Below, piece after piece: positions 51,418 to 64,000 of a stretch of 64,000 nt of DNA. Position 1 is the first letter of the stretch. Each line of letters opens with the position of its first letter. The position numbers and the translations under genes were made by a program. This DNA comes from Dillenia suffruticosa. Its lineage: Eukaryota > Streptophyta > Magnoliopsida > Dilleniales > Dilleniaceae. Where the stretch lies: NCBI GenBank assembly GCA_033439265.1, contig JAVTVX010000031.1, positions 8,293,501-8,357,500 on the forward strand, in the 5' to 3' direction. Under the pieces are notes generated by a model that was not told the DNA's origin, did not search any database, and saw nothing but the letters and a program-made list of their open reading frames with translations.

Positions 51418-51864
51418 CGACTTCATCTTTCCTTTTCCATCTCTAACCTAGCCATCCACCCATTGAAAAAGGATTGCTCTTGATAATCCTTGAAAATAAT
51501 TCTTACACATCTTAAAGCCAATGTTTTGAAACCCAAACCAACCGGCTGGTCCGACCGGTCAATCTCCGACTTTATCTTTCCTTTTCCATCTCTAATCTAG
51601 CCATCCACCCTTTGACAAAGGATTGCTCTCGATAATCCTTGAAAATAATTCTTGCACATCTTAAAGCCAATGTTTTGAAACCCAAACCAACCAGATGGTC
51701 CGACCGGTCAGTCTCCAACTTTATCTTTCCTTTTCCATCTCTAATCTAGCCATCCACCCTTTGACAAAGGATTGCTTTCGATAATCCTTGAAAATAATTC
51801 TTGCACATCTTAAAGCCAATGTTTTGAAACCTTAACCGATAGGCTAGTCCGATCGGTCTGACCA
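51418..51864. repeat. Three tandem copies, period 149 bp
   Basis: Three units begin near 51418, 51567 and 51716. Each has CTTTCCTTTTCCATCTCTAA, CCATCCACCC, GATAATCCTTGAAAATAATT and CCAATGTTTTGAAACC, then a palindromic TGGTCCGACCGGTC (CCGATCGGTC in the third). The spacing is exactly 149 both times. The CCGACCGGT palindrome after TTTTGAAACC is common at ends of plant hAT-type elements, and a hAT gene lies downstream. Linking the two is inference. Confidence 0.85.
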
Positions 51865-54800
51865 GGAATCAAACTAGCAACCTGTCCAAATTTTTTAACA
51901 TAATTGGATTTTGAAAAAATAGGTCAAAACCTGGTTGGATCTGAAAACTGGATTCAATTGGCCGAACAGAGTTTTTTTTCCTTTTTCTTTCTATCTTACT
52001 CTCGTCCCTTCAGGTCTTCACTTCGTTTTGTGTTTGCCTTCCCTTGCCCTAACCGCCTCCTACTATTACTCGCATCCTACTATTGAAAGAGAGATTGAAA
52101 AAAAGAACAATCATTGATTCTCTTATTTCTTTTATAAATTTTGATTTTTCTTTCTTAACCTTTCAAAAACTTCTATAACGACCAATCCCATAACTCCTAT
52201 TTTCCTTTGGAGAAGTTAGACTCTCTCTCTCTCTCTCCCTCTCTCTCTCTCAGATTTTGATTACATCAACAAAGAATTTGAGGTGAGTTTTCTATTGGCC
52301 CAAAATTTTGACCCAAAATTCGTAGGAGCTCAAATTTCCTAACTTTGTTGTGTTTTCTACCTCTATCATGCCTCACATGGTTACCTTCCTTACTATCCAA
52401 ATGTGCTCATGGTGTTGAACTTTTACTCCCTCATGTTTGTGCTTTTCCTTGTTAATTGATTGATGAAGATGATAGTAATAGTCATTGTCCCTATCTGAAT
52501 GGTTGTGCTTCTGAAACTAGGTGGAATATGTAAGTTCAGAGTACATTGATTGAGTTCAAGAGCTGGATCTTCCTTGGTTTGATCACCATATGTTTGAGAC
52601 AGAAAGAAACAAGGATAGCAAAAGTTATAAATATTTAGCAGTTATGCCTTTGGTTATCATCTAGTATTTTAATTGATTATTTCTTTATTTTGTCTTCAGT
52701 TCTGTAAATTATATACTTCTCAAAATATAATTGAAAAAGTATATTATTCTATTAAATTTAAGACCATTTTTTTCTTGTGAATTACAAACCTATGGAGGAG
52801 ACTATCGATTCATGCTTCATGTTTAATAATGAAGAATCAATCAATTCGGGACAAATTTTGAGATAAAAAACTAATTTAATTTGAAAATATGTGACACAAG
52901 AGGTGAATAATAGTGGAAAAAAAGTGATTATTTATGATTTTTATCAATATGCTTTAGCTAGTGGAGGTATCAATAGGATGAAACAACACCTTGGAGAAGT
53001 AAAAGGCAATATTTCTTCTTGCAAAAAGTGCCACTAGAAGTGAGATTATTATTGAGCAATTTATTGAAAGAAAATATTCAAAAAGCAAAGGAGAAGAGAA
53101 GAAAATTTTGGATAAGTATGAATGAGTATCTAAGTGATTAAGGGAAAATAATTTCTATTAACGAAGGGGTTAACAAAGGAAAAAGCAAGGCCAATCATGG
53201 AATTGAATCTTACCTGTCAGGTAAAGATTTTGATTTCTCTTAACCGAGTATCAAATCTTATATGCAAAGTAAGGAAAAATATCTTCAAATTGATATGGTT
53301 GTAGCTATGTGAATTTATGATGCATGTATTCTTTTCAATGCTATTAATTCACCATACTTTCAACAAACAATATCAAGAATAGTATTTATGGGTCATGGGT
53401 ACAAAAGCCCAACTTATCATGCACTTAGGGTAAATTTGTTGAAAGATACTAAAAAACATATTAAATTACTTGTTGATAGTTTTCGTAGTCATAGACAGAA
53501 ACTAGTTGCACAATTATGTGTAATGGTTAGAAAGATGGTAGAAAAAAAGTTTGATTAATTTTCTTATTTACTATTTTACTGGGATTGCATTTATTAAATC
53601 TGTTGATGTTTTGAATGTAGAGACAAATGCAGAAATTTTGTGTAACTTTTTTTGGAAATTGTTGAAATAGTTGGAGTTGATAATATTGCTCATATAGTTA
53701 CGGACAATATAAGTAACTATAAGCCTACAGGAAGATTAGTTTCTATTAAATATCCATCTATTAATTGGTCTCTTTGTGCTGCACATTATCTCAATTTGAT
53801 CATGAAGGATATTGGAGAAATGCCTAAAATTGCAAGTATAATTATTCTTGCCTCTACGGATACAAAATTTTTGTATAACCGTAAATGGATTATCAGTTAG
53901 TTGGGACAAAGACCTAGTTGAAGAAAAATTCTTCATCTTACTGAAATTAGATTTGGTACCTCATTTATAGATTCAAAGGTCTTCATAATCACAAAGAACA
54001 TTTAAAGGCTTTAGTCACCATAAGAATGAGTTGAAAATTAATAAAGACAAAGAAGTAAGACAAAGTGTTTTTAATGATGAATTTTGGAATATTTGCTTGA
54101 TCAGTGAAGATTATGGGGTCAGTAATACTCTTGTTGCATATATGTGACCCTGATGAGAAATCTTTATTGGGATATGTTTATGATGGCATGTGGATGACAT
54201 TAAAAAAATATTCCAAAAAAAAAGAAATTGTATCAACCTTATATTGATATAATCGACAAGAGATGGAATAGTATGTTGAAGAAAAACATTCATTCTGCTG
54301 CTTTTTGGCTGAATCCAGCATTCCAATATGAGAAAGCTGGCCGTTATAATATGCTTGAAATTTGGAAAAATATGTTGGATGTCATGGAAAGGTTCAAAAT
54401 TAAAGAGATACAATATGTGATGGATGAAATAATAATATTTAGGATAATAAGTAAAATTTTTGGGATTGACTTTATTTCAAATGCATGTGAAATTTCTTGT
54501 TTAGGTAAATTCTAAATTTATTAATAGTTATTTTATGTTGTAATCAGACTTATTGTTTTATTTTCATTATATTGCAATGTGATGCATTTTATTGTTTATA
54601 TTTGTTTATGCTATAATTATAGCATAGATTAATGGTAGAGATTGTTTGGTGTTAATACTACAAATTTGCAAAGAGGACTATTAGACTTTTGAATCAAACT
54701 GCATTTTCTTCGTGATGTGAATGCAATGAGCATCCATACAAAGAAAAGAAATAGATTAGGGCATAAAAAGGCTCAGTGATCTTGTTTATGTTCACTATAA

Positions 54801-54989
54801 TCTCTATTTGAAAAATAGGTAATAAAAATTTTATAATTGTCACTATAATTAAATTTTGTTTTGATTTGATTGTCTGAATTTCATATTCGTTTCAGGTTCA
54901 TGTATAAGAAGAGATGTTATAATCCAATTGATCATGAGTCAATTGATAAAACAGAATTTTAGGTACACTACAAAATAAATGATTTATGT

Positions 54990-55800
54990 AGACGGTTGAA
55001 AACCATATGTTAAACCTAATAAAACCATCGAGAGAACTTTCTCCAACGGATACACCTTCGGTTGGCTATACACCAGTTGGGATTGGTCTCTCCTGACGGT
55101 TCTAGTTATCGTTGGAGTATGTCCTGACATATATAGACAGTTAAAGAAGTGTTGGGAAATTGTCCTTAACTAGTATTGATTTAAAAAATATTAGTAAATG
55201 TTATTACCCATTATTATCGATTATCACATGTGTTAGAAAATAATACTAGATTTATCATCTTTCACATAAGTGTTAAGAATTGTTATTGTCTTGTATCGGT
55301 TTAAAAAACGTTGGCAAAATTTACTACCTATTATCGTCGGCTATCACATGTGTTAAAAAATGTTATTACATTTATCGTCAGTCATCATAAATGTTAAGAA
55401 TTGTTATTTTCTTGTATCGGTTAAAAAAAATTGGTAAAAGTTACTAATTATTATTATCGGTTATCACATATTAAAAAATGTTATTATATTTATTGTCGGT
55501 CACCATGTATTAAGAATTGTTATTGCTATTTATCGTCGGTTATCACAAATGTTCGTAAATGTTATTATTTATCATTGGATACGTAGGTGTTACGAATTAA
55601 GTTTTTATTGTCGGTTATACACAAGTGTTAGAAAATGTTAATGGATTTATCATCATTACGAAGTGTTAGGAAAAATTACTATTTTTATTAGTAATATTGT
55701 CGGTTAGGAAAGAAAAGTATTGAGATCAGTTGTCATATGTATCGTCGGTTACTACATGGTTAGGAAATGTTACTACTTTCTTTATTATCGGTTACCATTT
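54990..55800. repeat. CACTA subterminal repeats with TCGGTTATCACA core
   Basis: Units with cores TATCGTCGGTTATCACA, TTGTATCGGTT and GTTAAGAATTGTTATT recur in the same orientation through this segment, roughly every 50-130 bases. The opposite end has related GACGGT and CTACGGTTTTGT motifs near 63270-63520. In CACTA elements such repeats bind the element's own transposition proteins. Confidence 0.7.
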
Positions 55801-58364
55801 TTTACTATAAGTTATTATTTCCATACATCTTACTATATTTTACTATAATTTAATTATTATAAGTGTGAAAAAAATATTATTTGATTACAAAAAACTAGAA
55901 AAGTTATTTGGTTACAAATATTTTTATAGGAAAATTAACCTTTCGATTATCATAAGAAATGATATTGATCACAAAAATAATATCAAACATATGAGAATGA
56001 TGAATACATATAATTAAAAAAAAAAGATCACATGTCCTTTTCTGAGATGTTATTCTTGTCAAAAATATCATCAGCATAATTTAAAAACAAAATCCACCAG
56101 CATTACCACTAGCAGTGGTATGTGACGAACTTGTATCGCCAAAAATGTTACCATCACACAAGTTAAAAACTGAATCCAAACATCCAGCACAATCTATTCA
56201 TAAAACCAACTTGATGCAAATTTCTTCAATTTATTCATAAAAACCAATAATCAGTGAAATAGTAAAATGAATATTGGTACATTGTAAAAAATAGTTACAA
56301 AAAATCATATCATTAATTCTTATTGGTTGATTTAATTCGTTCATTTCAATCAAAATGTGTTTTCCTTTTTCTAAATCTCAAACATCTTAACAGCGCGTTG
56401 ACTCTCTATATTTCTTGATAACTGTTCAAAATACAAAATTAGAAACAAATAATTATTAATCACCTCACAAGAAAATGATGTATTTATTTTTAAACCAAAC
56501 CTGAGGTAACATCTTGGGATGATGATTGGGGTTCTTCAGAGTCAACCTATTTTTGAGATGGTTGTGATTTTTAGTGATTAGCTCACAATTTAGAAAAATT
56601 TAAAAGTTTTAAAATATAGTGCAACCAACTTTTTATTAAAATAATGATTATATTTTAAACAAATTTTGGAAATATATTATAAAGTGGTTCAATGAAAACT
56701 TGAGTGATTAGGGACCTATTTGGTAGGAATAAAATTTTAATTGAGTTAGAAGTTTTAAAAGTTTTGAGAGGAGGAGAGGTTTTGATGAAATGTTAGTTTT
56801 TTTTTAGGGAACAAGTTGTTGGAGGGCGGAATGAATATTTGGAGAGTTTTGAAGGGAAAGAAATGAATGATTTATAATATATTTAGAGAGGTTTTGGAGG
56901 GAAAGAGAAGTTTTGATATTTTGTATATAGCGCAATTTTTTCCCGCTTTTCACACTTTAATTTATTACCCCTATTTTTCAATATTTTACCATTTTTTAAA
57001 ACTTTTGTTTTGATAATTAGCACAACATTTCTTACATCATATTATAATAGTGTTACTCACTACATTATTGTTATTTCATTATTTAAATCAATAATATTAA
57101 TTATATCATCATTTACCTAACTCATATTTTAATTTTTTTTATAGAAATGTGATTTTGGCTGAGAATTAGAGGAGAGGTGCACATGTGCACATGTGTGGAT
57201 GACTACTCGACACGTATATGCATATATGCAATTTGCAAAATATTGTCATTCTTTTTACCCACTTTTCATTTACCTCCATTTTATTATTATCATTATTATA
57301 CAAGAGCATACATATATTTTTATTTGTTACTATATTTTTACTTTATTATTATATTCTTTTATTAGTACATTATTACTATAATATTAATATATTATTACTA
57401 TGTCTTTTGTTGCTACATCATTACTATATTATTCTAGTGATAACTATACCAATAATACTTATTACACTATATATATCACTATATTTATTTACTGTTAGAT
57501 TTTATAATTAAGGAGAAAATTATGAAATAAAATATAATGATATAATTAATTATGTTACATCATATTTAATATTATTTAAATTATATTTAATATTATTTAA
57601 TTATGTTGCTAGTTATTTTATTATATTAATAAAAAATAAAAAATGAGATGTTTATTCTCTCTTTTTTCTTTATACACTTTTATTTTTAGTTCCACGTATT
57701 TTCACATATGTTATGATCATAACGTGTTAACTTTCCATTTGTTTCTATATGTCCATATGTATTATATATTATTATGATTTCTCACATTCCAATTACTACA
57801 TAACATATAATTAATAATTATAATTGAAGCACTTGCGGTTGTTTATACTTTGCATCTCAGCTTAGGTTTCTTAACTAAATTTAAACAAAAATTAAATATA
57901 GTTTTCATTTAAATATTTATATAAAAACTGAATATTTTGTAATAACAATATTTGTATTATTGTTCGAACTTGTTATCACTTATTACCACTTGAATATACC
58001 ACTTGTCAGCACTCTTTATCACACACACTTGTTTGAAGAATTCAGTTATTATTTATTACCACTTCTTACAATTTGAATATACCACTTTTTACGATGCACA
58101 CTTGTTGAGAAATATCAATTATTACTTATTACCACTTGTGACCATTTGTTATCATCTATTATACCCATATCACTTAACATGATCAATATCATTTGTTATC
58201 ACTTATTACCATATTAGTACACTACATATTACCATTACTATTTATTACAGCATATCATATGGAGAAAACAAAACAATGATTATATAATCTAACAAAATTA
58301 CATTCCATACAAATATTCATTCCATCTTACTCTATCAGTATCATCATCATCATTCATGTCTATT

Positions 58365-58582
58365 GAATGAGTGTTTTATCCCTAGCACTTGTATAACCAA
58401 TATCATCCACCGTAACAATGCCTGAATTATGAGTCTGAAGGTATTTCTCCCGATCTTTTATATGGAATCGATATTTATTGATTACATACCTATTGTAAAT
58501 TGTAACCAATGGATTTGGTTCAGGAGCAATCCATTTAATTTCACCAGTAATCTTTTCAGGGTATTTTGGATTCGTAAATTGA
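58365..58582 (-). pseudogene. CACTA transposase fragment (DUF4216-like)
   Basis: The minus-strand frame has EIKWIAPEPNPLVTIYNRY, then VINKYRFHIKDREKYLQTHN and SGIVTVDD. This matches the C-terminal region of plant CACTA transposases, which has a (Y/F)VINGYRFHT-E pattern followed by TQNSGV. Stops follow. It is the only recognisable coding part in the element. Confidence 0.65.
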
Positions 58583-60579
58583 AAAAAAAATGAAAAAATT
58601 AATAATATTCTAAGATTAACTATTGATATATGTAAATAGAAGAAATTAATAATAATAAAAGAGTTAAATTTTGATAGTTACACAATGAGTAAACCATGTT
58701 CCTTATATCAAATAAAAACAATACATATATAATTATATAATTACATAATATAATATTAGAGTTTAATATCTATAAATATACTACAATATATATTTACACT
58801 CTAAAGGAGTCAATTGAATTACTGTTAAATAATATGTATACTTTTATTTGTTGAGTGAGAGATTTAGATGGTTAGAGGAGGGATAGATAGAGTAGAAAAG
58901 CTTAGAAAAATTTGATGGTAAAGCTTTTCGTGCGAATAATTTATAATATATAATTTTCATAAATAAATTTTAAATACCCGCCCTTTTTTTTGGAGCTTTT
59001 TTTTCCACTTATTTTTTCATTAGCCGCATTACTCTTAATTCCTTATTATACTTTTAATCAATATAATCATGTGTCTTTCATATGCATTATGTTATTTAGA
59101 TTGTTGAAAAAAATCACTTACTACTTACTACTTTTTACATCTATATTACCGGTCCTTGCCTCTTATTATTAATTTCTCACATTTTTTCGTAGTTAATACC
59201 ACGTGTCTTTCCCAGTGTTATTAAAAAAATCACTTATTATATTTCATGCAATTTGTAGGATTTATTAACTTACTATTATTGTATTTCATGCAATTTTTAT
59301 CTTGTTTTACTTAAATTTTTATTATCAAAATCTAATTTTTATGAAATAAGATACAATTATTAACACCATTAGCACCAACATTTTTAGGAGATAGGATACA
59401 CTTGATCCACCCACATACTATAAATTAATACCTGTATTTTTAGGAGATAGATGTATAATTTTGGTTTTTTGGTATATATGTAAAGTAAGTAATAACAAAG
59501 TGATTGAATATCACTCAATCATTTGCCATCATTTATTAACCCGCTTGATTAATTTAGAATACAAATCATAACTTATCCAATGTTTTTGGCGCTTGTAAGT
59601 TAAAGACAATGTTTTTGGCGAAAAATTGAAAATTTGATTAAATTGACTCTAAAAGTAAAAAATTATTTTTGGTGCAAAAACAAATATCATTGTCTGAATT
59701 GTCTAAATGAATTAAATATTTTGATATTATTAATATTGTTAGTTTTTTTTAATTTATATAAAATTGTACAATATATAACACTATACTATTTAATAATAAA
59801 AAAAATATATCATAACACTCCTACGCGGTCTCGCACTAAGATTATATCCGGGATGAAGATGAAGATGTAGGAAACAAAGAGAAAAAAGTTTGAAGGAGTT
59901 TAGAGAAATGAACCAGAATAAAAAATTGAGATAAAAAGAGAAAGAAAATTTGTGAAAATAATGAAAAAAATTGTAAAATTGTGACGTACCAACTTTACAA
60001 TATTTACACTCTTTATCACTTTATCACTGATCATTTAGTATACTCTAATAATAATATCTTTACCCACCAACTTACCACTTATTTACCACTGTCCTATATC
60101 AAACTTAACATGCAACACCAATTTATTGCACTCTCACAAAATTTACCATCTCTTATCACCTTCAAAATTATTATAGTTTATCACTTTGTTATGGTACTAT
60201 TATTATCACAACATCACATATTATCTATTATTACATCATTCATATATCCTATTACAACTTATTACATGCAACTATCCTAAAATTATTACAATTTATCACA
60301 TACAACTATCTTAAAACTATATACCAAACATTTTCAATAATTTAAAACTATATAACAACCATTTTCAATATTTTTATGACTATAAATATACTAATTTTGG
60401 CTTTATGAAACCTATCTAAAATTGGTTATGAATCATGTAACTATGTGTGATGATATATCCCAACAAGTGATTGAAAACTCTAACACTTGCATTAACTCAA
60501 TAATATATTCTTCACTTTCACTTAGAATATTATGACTTGTCTAGTTTTATATAAATTTATATTGAAACAAATATATGTA

Positions 60580-61545
60580 ACAAAAACAAAAGAGAAATTA
60601 TTTTTGACACAAAAAATATAATTAAATTGACAATAAAGAAACAAAATATTTTTTGCGTGAAAAAAAAGAGAAATTTGATTAAATTGGAGGGGAAATAGAA
60701 AATTGATTTTGGCGCGAATATTAAAGATTTTATTGTGGAGACAAATCAAATATTTTGTACAAATCACGGAGCAAAATAAAAGATAAATTGTTTTTGGCAC
60801 AAAAAAATATAATTAAATTGGCAGAAACAAAATATATTTTTTGCGGAAAAAGAAAAATTTGATTAAATTGGAGCCAAAATAGAAAATTGATTTTGGCGCG
60901 AACATTTTAAAGATTTATTGAAAAATATTAAAATGGTAATTTGTAAATTAAATAATTGTTTTTTTTAAATTTATATGAAATTATATAATATTGATAATTA
61001 AATAACTATTGTTTTTTGAAAATTATATAAAATTATATAATAATAATAATTAATGTATTATTATCATTATTATTAAATATTTTTTTTTGATATTTATATA
61101 AAATTATTTAATATTGTTGGAAATAAAGAAACAAAATATTTTTGGCGCGAACATATTTTATTGTGGATACAAATAAAATATTTTGTACAAATTACAGAGC
61201 AAAATAAAAGAGAAATTGTTTTTGGCACAAAAAATATAATTAACTTGGCAGATATAAAATATTTTTTTGCAAAAAAAGAGAAATTTGATTAAATTGGATC
61301 AAAATAGAAAATTGATTTTGACAGGAACATTTTAAATATTTTATTATAAAATATTAAAATGGTAATTTGTAAATTAAATAATTGTTGTTTTTCGAAATTT
61401 ATATAAAATTATATAATATTGATAATTAAATAACTGTTGTTTTTTGAAAATTATATAATAATGATAATTAATGTATTATTATCATTATTATTAATTATTG
61501 TTTTTTGAAATTTATATAAAATTATTTAATACTGTTAATTAATTT
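60580..61545. repeat. Tandem repeat of about 420 bp, just over two copies
   Basis: TTTATTGTGGAGACAAAT and TTTGTACAAATCACGGAGC near 60730-60770 recur near 61150-61195 with few changes. GAAAATTGATTTTGGCGCGAA, TTTGTAAATTAAATAATTG and ATTATTATCATTATTATTAA also recur in order. The repeats lie inside the CACTA element. Confidence 0.75.
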
Positions 61546-61555
61546 ATTATTATGA

Positions 61556-61720
61556 TGGGCATGTCCACGGTTGCAACAGTGGGACTCGCGGTTGAAACCG
61601 CATGCAGGCGCATTGGGCATGCCCCCACGCATGGTTGCAACCGCAAGCAGGGATGCTGGGTATGCGCATAGGTGCGGTTGAAACAGCGGGCACACGGTTT
61701 CAACCGCGTTGCTTTTATTT
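61556..61720. repeat. GC-rich island with GCGGTTGAAACCGC repeats
   Basis: In otherwise AT-rich DNA this block repeats GGTTGCAAC(C/A)GC and GCGGTTGAAAC(C/A)GC in both orientations, together with GGGCATG(T/C)CC. A second smaller patch with GGTTGCAACAGCG lies at 62555-62630. No coding or RNA identity is evident. Confidence 0.6.
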
Positions 61721-62456
61721 TTGCAAAAAAATTTTTTTCTTTTTTTTTTTCTAACGCGTGTTGGGCGCGCACACTAGGCATCGCCCCACTATGCCACACA
61801 TGTGCGGATGCTTACTATTTTTTTTCTTTCCTTCCCTACCTTCCATGCTTTTTTTCTTTTTCTTTTTCCTATCTTACTCTCACCCATAAAAATTCTTATT
61901 AATATTATATATATATATATTTTTTTTCTTCTTTACCTTCCGAACCTTTTTTCTTTTTTTTTTATCTCATTATCATCCATCACAAAATTACCTGCGACCT
62001 TACCACTTATTACCATTTACCGCTTATCACTTACCACTTACAACAATGTCTTCTATTTATGAGTTTTTTGTTTTTTTATCTTTTTTTTTTCATCTCTTCC
62101 TTCCTCTCTATCTCTCTCTTTTTTTCTCCTATCTCACTTTCACCTTTTTTTTTTCCTTGCCTCTATTTTTTTCTTCTTTTTATTTTTTCTTTTCTATTTA
62201 TTGTATTTATATACTGAATGAATTATGAGTTATTAATATTATATATTTTGAATATAGTAGTATTGTGATTAAATATATATTTATTTTAAATTATTAATAT
62301 ATTATAATTTAAATTAATATTGATAATTTTGAACGCAAGGTAAATTGGTTGAGCACGAACTTACTATGAAGTTACCATGATTAACCAAACTTACCACTTA
62401 TCACAAAATTATATGATAACTTACCATTTACCACTACCACAATTTATTCCATTTCT

Positions 62457-62488
<32 letters not shown>

Positions 62489-64000
62489 CATCTCTTCCTT
62501 CCTCTCTATCTCTATCTCACTTTGGTTTTTTTTTCTATCTCACTTTCATCACAATTTAACCGCGCCCCTGCTGGTTGCAACAGCGAGGCAAAATGCATGT
62601 GGCTGTGTTGCAATCGCGCACCCCACAAGCATGCCAAAATGACAAAAAATAACAGAGGAAAAAGTGGCCGAACCTGACTGTGGAGTTTGACTCTCTCTCT
62701 GTCTCTCTTTTTCTTTTTTTTTCTCTCAACCTTCCACACCTTTTTCTTTTTTTCTTTTTTTTTTCTATACAAAAATAATTTAATTTTTTAAATTGTTAAT
62801 ATAAGAGAATTTAAATTAATATTAATAATCATGATATATCATACTAACATATATTCTCCAATAATTTATAATTTATAATAATATATATAGTAGTAATTTA
62901 TTAGAAAATTGTATATTGTGTATCTCAAAATAATTTTAAATTTTTTATACTTTCACAGATTTATCGTAAATTATTACCACTACTTATCACAAGTTATACC
63001 ATCTTATAATATCTTATTACTACTTATCACAAACTTATCGTAAGTTATTACCACTACTTATCACAAGTTATACCATGTTATAATATCGTAAGTTATAACA
63101 ATACACGTTATTATAAATTATCTCATATTATTGTAATTTATCTTTTACCTTAACTCTAAAATTTTTAAATTATTCCTAAATATTATATAAATATATATAG
63201 ACTAAAAACCATTTCAATTGTATATAGTATTTACAAACGGTAGAATACAAGTTATCATAATCATAGATTTATACAGACGGTATGGTTAAGTAGATCCAGT
63301 GACCCTAAAGAAGAGTCATATACAGATTATTTTGAAATCGTTTCTAAAAATGTCATATTTATCAATGACAAATGATAGCCATTAGAAATTGAATGTGATT
63401 TTTACCGACGGCTATGCTAACTTTACTCACGGTTGATAAACTTTTTTCGACGTTATAATTTATACTGTTAAAATATGTATATATTTTCCTACGGTTTTGT
63501 AAAAAACGTCAGCATAGATAAGAAGAAACCGTTGTTAAAGATTACTAACAATAAAAGTTACCATCAGAATAAGGATTTAATTTTGTAGTGGTAATTGAAT
63601 AACAACACGAATGAGAGTTTAATATTGATGAGCTAGAGAATGGGATAGAATAAGAGCATCCTAAGTATGGGGAAGAAGGATCCTCCCAAAGTGAGAAATT
63701 ATTATTTTGCTTTTTTTAGATGGTTTTTTATATATTTTTTTATTTAGGTATAACTTTTATACTTACATGTATTGTAATTTATTCTACATAAAAATAATTC
63801 TATTTTGGTAAATCTTGAAGATAAAGCTGATAATGATATTCAAATTGACTTGTCATGTTTTGAAGTTAGAGATAGTTGTGGGAATAGTGATGGTGATGAT
63901 GATGGAAATAGAAATAATAATGAATATGATTTGGATTTTGTTGATTGAATTATGTTATGTATTGCATGAAACTTTTCTTATTGTTTAAATTAGACTTGGA

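Larger units (their letters stand above)
54966..63590. mobile_element. CACTA element, 8.6 kb, with GTA target duplication
   Basis: The left end is CACTACAAAATAAATGATTT at 54966. The right end, read inward on the minus strand from 63590, is CACTACAAAATTAAATCC. GTA flanks both sides (54963-54965 and 63591-63593), the 3-bp duplication expected of CACTA elements. The insertion lies inside the hAT pseudogene, whose reading resumes directly after the right GTA. The interior is AT-rich with repeats; one decayed transposase fragment is recognisable, on the minus strand. Non-autonomous or dead. Confidence 0.9.
52540..63945 (+). pseudogene. hAT transposase gene, decayed and split by a CACTA element
   Basis: Frames on the plus strand follow the order of a plant hAT transposase. 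A BED-like region near 52920-53030 has YQYALASGGINRMKQHL. A DUF659 region at 53200-53540 has MIYDACILFNAINSPYFQ-like sequence. 53640-53890 has VGVDNIAHIVTDNISNYKP and WSLCAAHYLNLIMKDIGEMP. 54228-54500 has IDIIDKRWNSMLKKNIHSAA. The dimerisation end near 54650-54770 has WRLFGVNTTNLQRGLLDF and IHTKKRNRLGHKKAQ. Many stops and frame changes exist. The C-terminal tail (HESIDKTEF, then acidic DELEN) is interrupted at 54965 by the CACTA element and resumes at 63591. Non-functional. Confidence 0.85.

Noticed and set aside
57177..57511. Overlapping frames of about 60-97 codons with hydrophobic Tyr/Leu/Ile runs
   Set aside because: They arise from TAT/ATT-rich repeats inside the CACTA element and lack any membrane-protein family signature.
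1..64000. CRISPR arrays, bacterial operons, ribosomal RNA or organelle inserts
   Set aside because: Repeat arrays here have irregular spacing and sit in LTRs or transposons; introns and TE families are plant nuclear; no rRNA or plastid gene sequence was seen.

Overview
The window is nuclear DNA of a flowering plant. It holds two intact, intron-bearing plant genes, both on the minus strand, in an AT-rich background full of decayed plant transposable elements (Ty1/copia, Ty3/gypsy, RTE and L1 LINEs, hAT, CACTA). I cannot name the species. The gene content and long TE-filled introns fit a eudicot or other non-grass angiosperm with a medium to large genome.

Layout. 1-5562: an unrecognised, degenerate, spliced gene-like remnant with an RTE-type LINE in its first intron, flanked by short inverted repeats of the kind seen near CACTA ends. 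5563-10323: a CACTA terminus, a microsatellite, then the 5' part of a minus-strand gypsy element (decayed gag, primer binding site, LTR of about 2.8 kb). 10577-17094: the 3' part of a plus-strand copia-like element (env-like ORF, polypurine tract, LTR); a complete solo gypsy LTR with 5-bp target duplications sits inside that LTR. 17095-25450: two minus-strand copia remnants (an env-like 3' part, and an LTR-gag-integrase-partial RT part). Arrays of short GTCGAC-core repeats recur in or beside these copia parts. 26075-26340: a small LINE tail.

27627-36754: an intact three-exon KXD1 (KxDL-motif) gene. Its 7.5-kb first intron holds L1 and RTE fragments and two local tandem duplications. Its second intron holds an 891-bp, GC-rich, near-perfect foldback element with a 5-bp target duplication. 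37.8-38.6 kb is a GA-rich, promoter-like stretch with no gene that I can support.

42083-48356: a complete 18-exon class III HD-Zip gene of 844 residues, best matched to PHABULOSA/PHAVOLUTA. The miR165/166 target is intact and formed across the exon 4-exon 5 junction. GA/CT tracts lie in the leader, upstream DNA and first intron.

51.4-64 kb: a 149-bp triplication, then a decayed hAT transposase gene cut in two by an 8.6-kb CACTA element with matching termini and GTA target duplications on both sides. The CACTA interior keeps one recognisable transposase fragment, a 420-bp tandem repeat and a GC-rich island.

The two host genes have no evident functional link. One is a leaf-polarity and meristem transcription factor and the other a small lysosome/endosome-type adaptor subunit. 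The remaining content is mostly layered transposon history, and several nesting events can be ordered from target duplications. I saw no clearly new protein system. The most unusual structure is the foldback element in the KXD1 intron.
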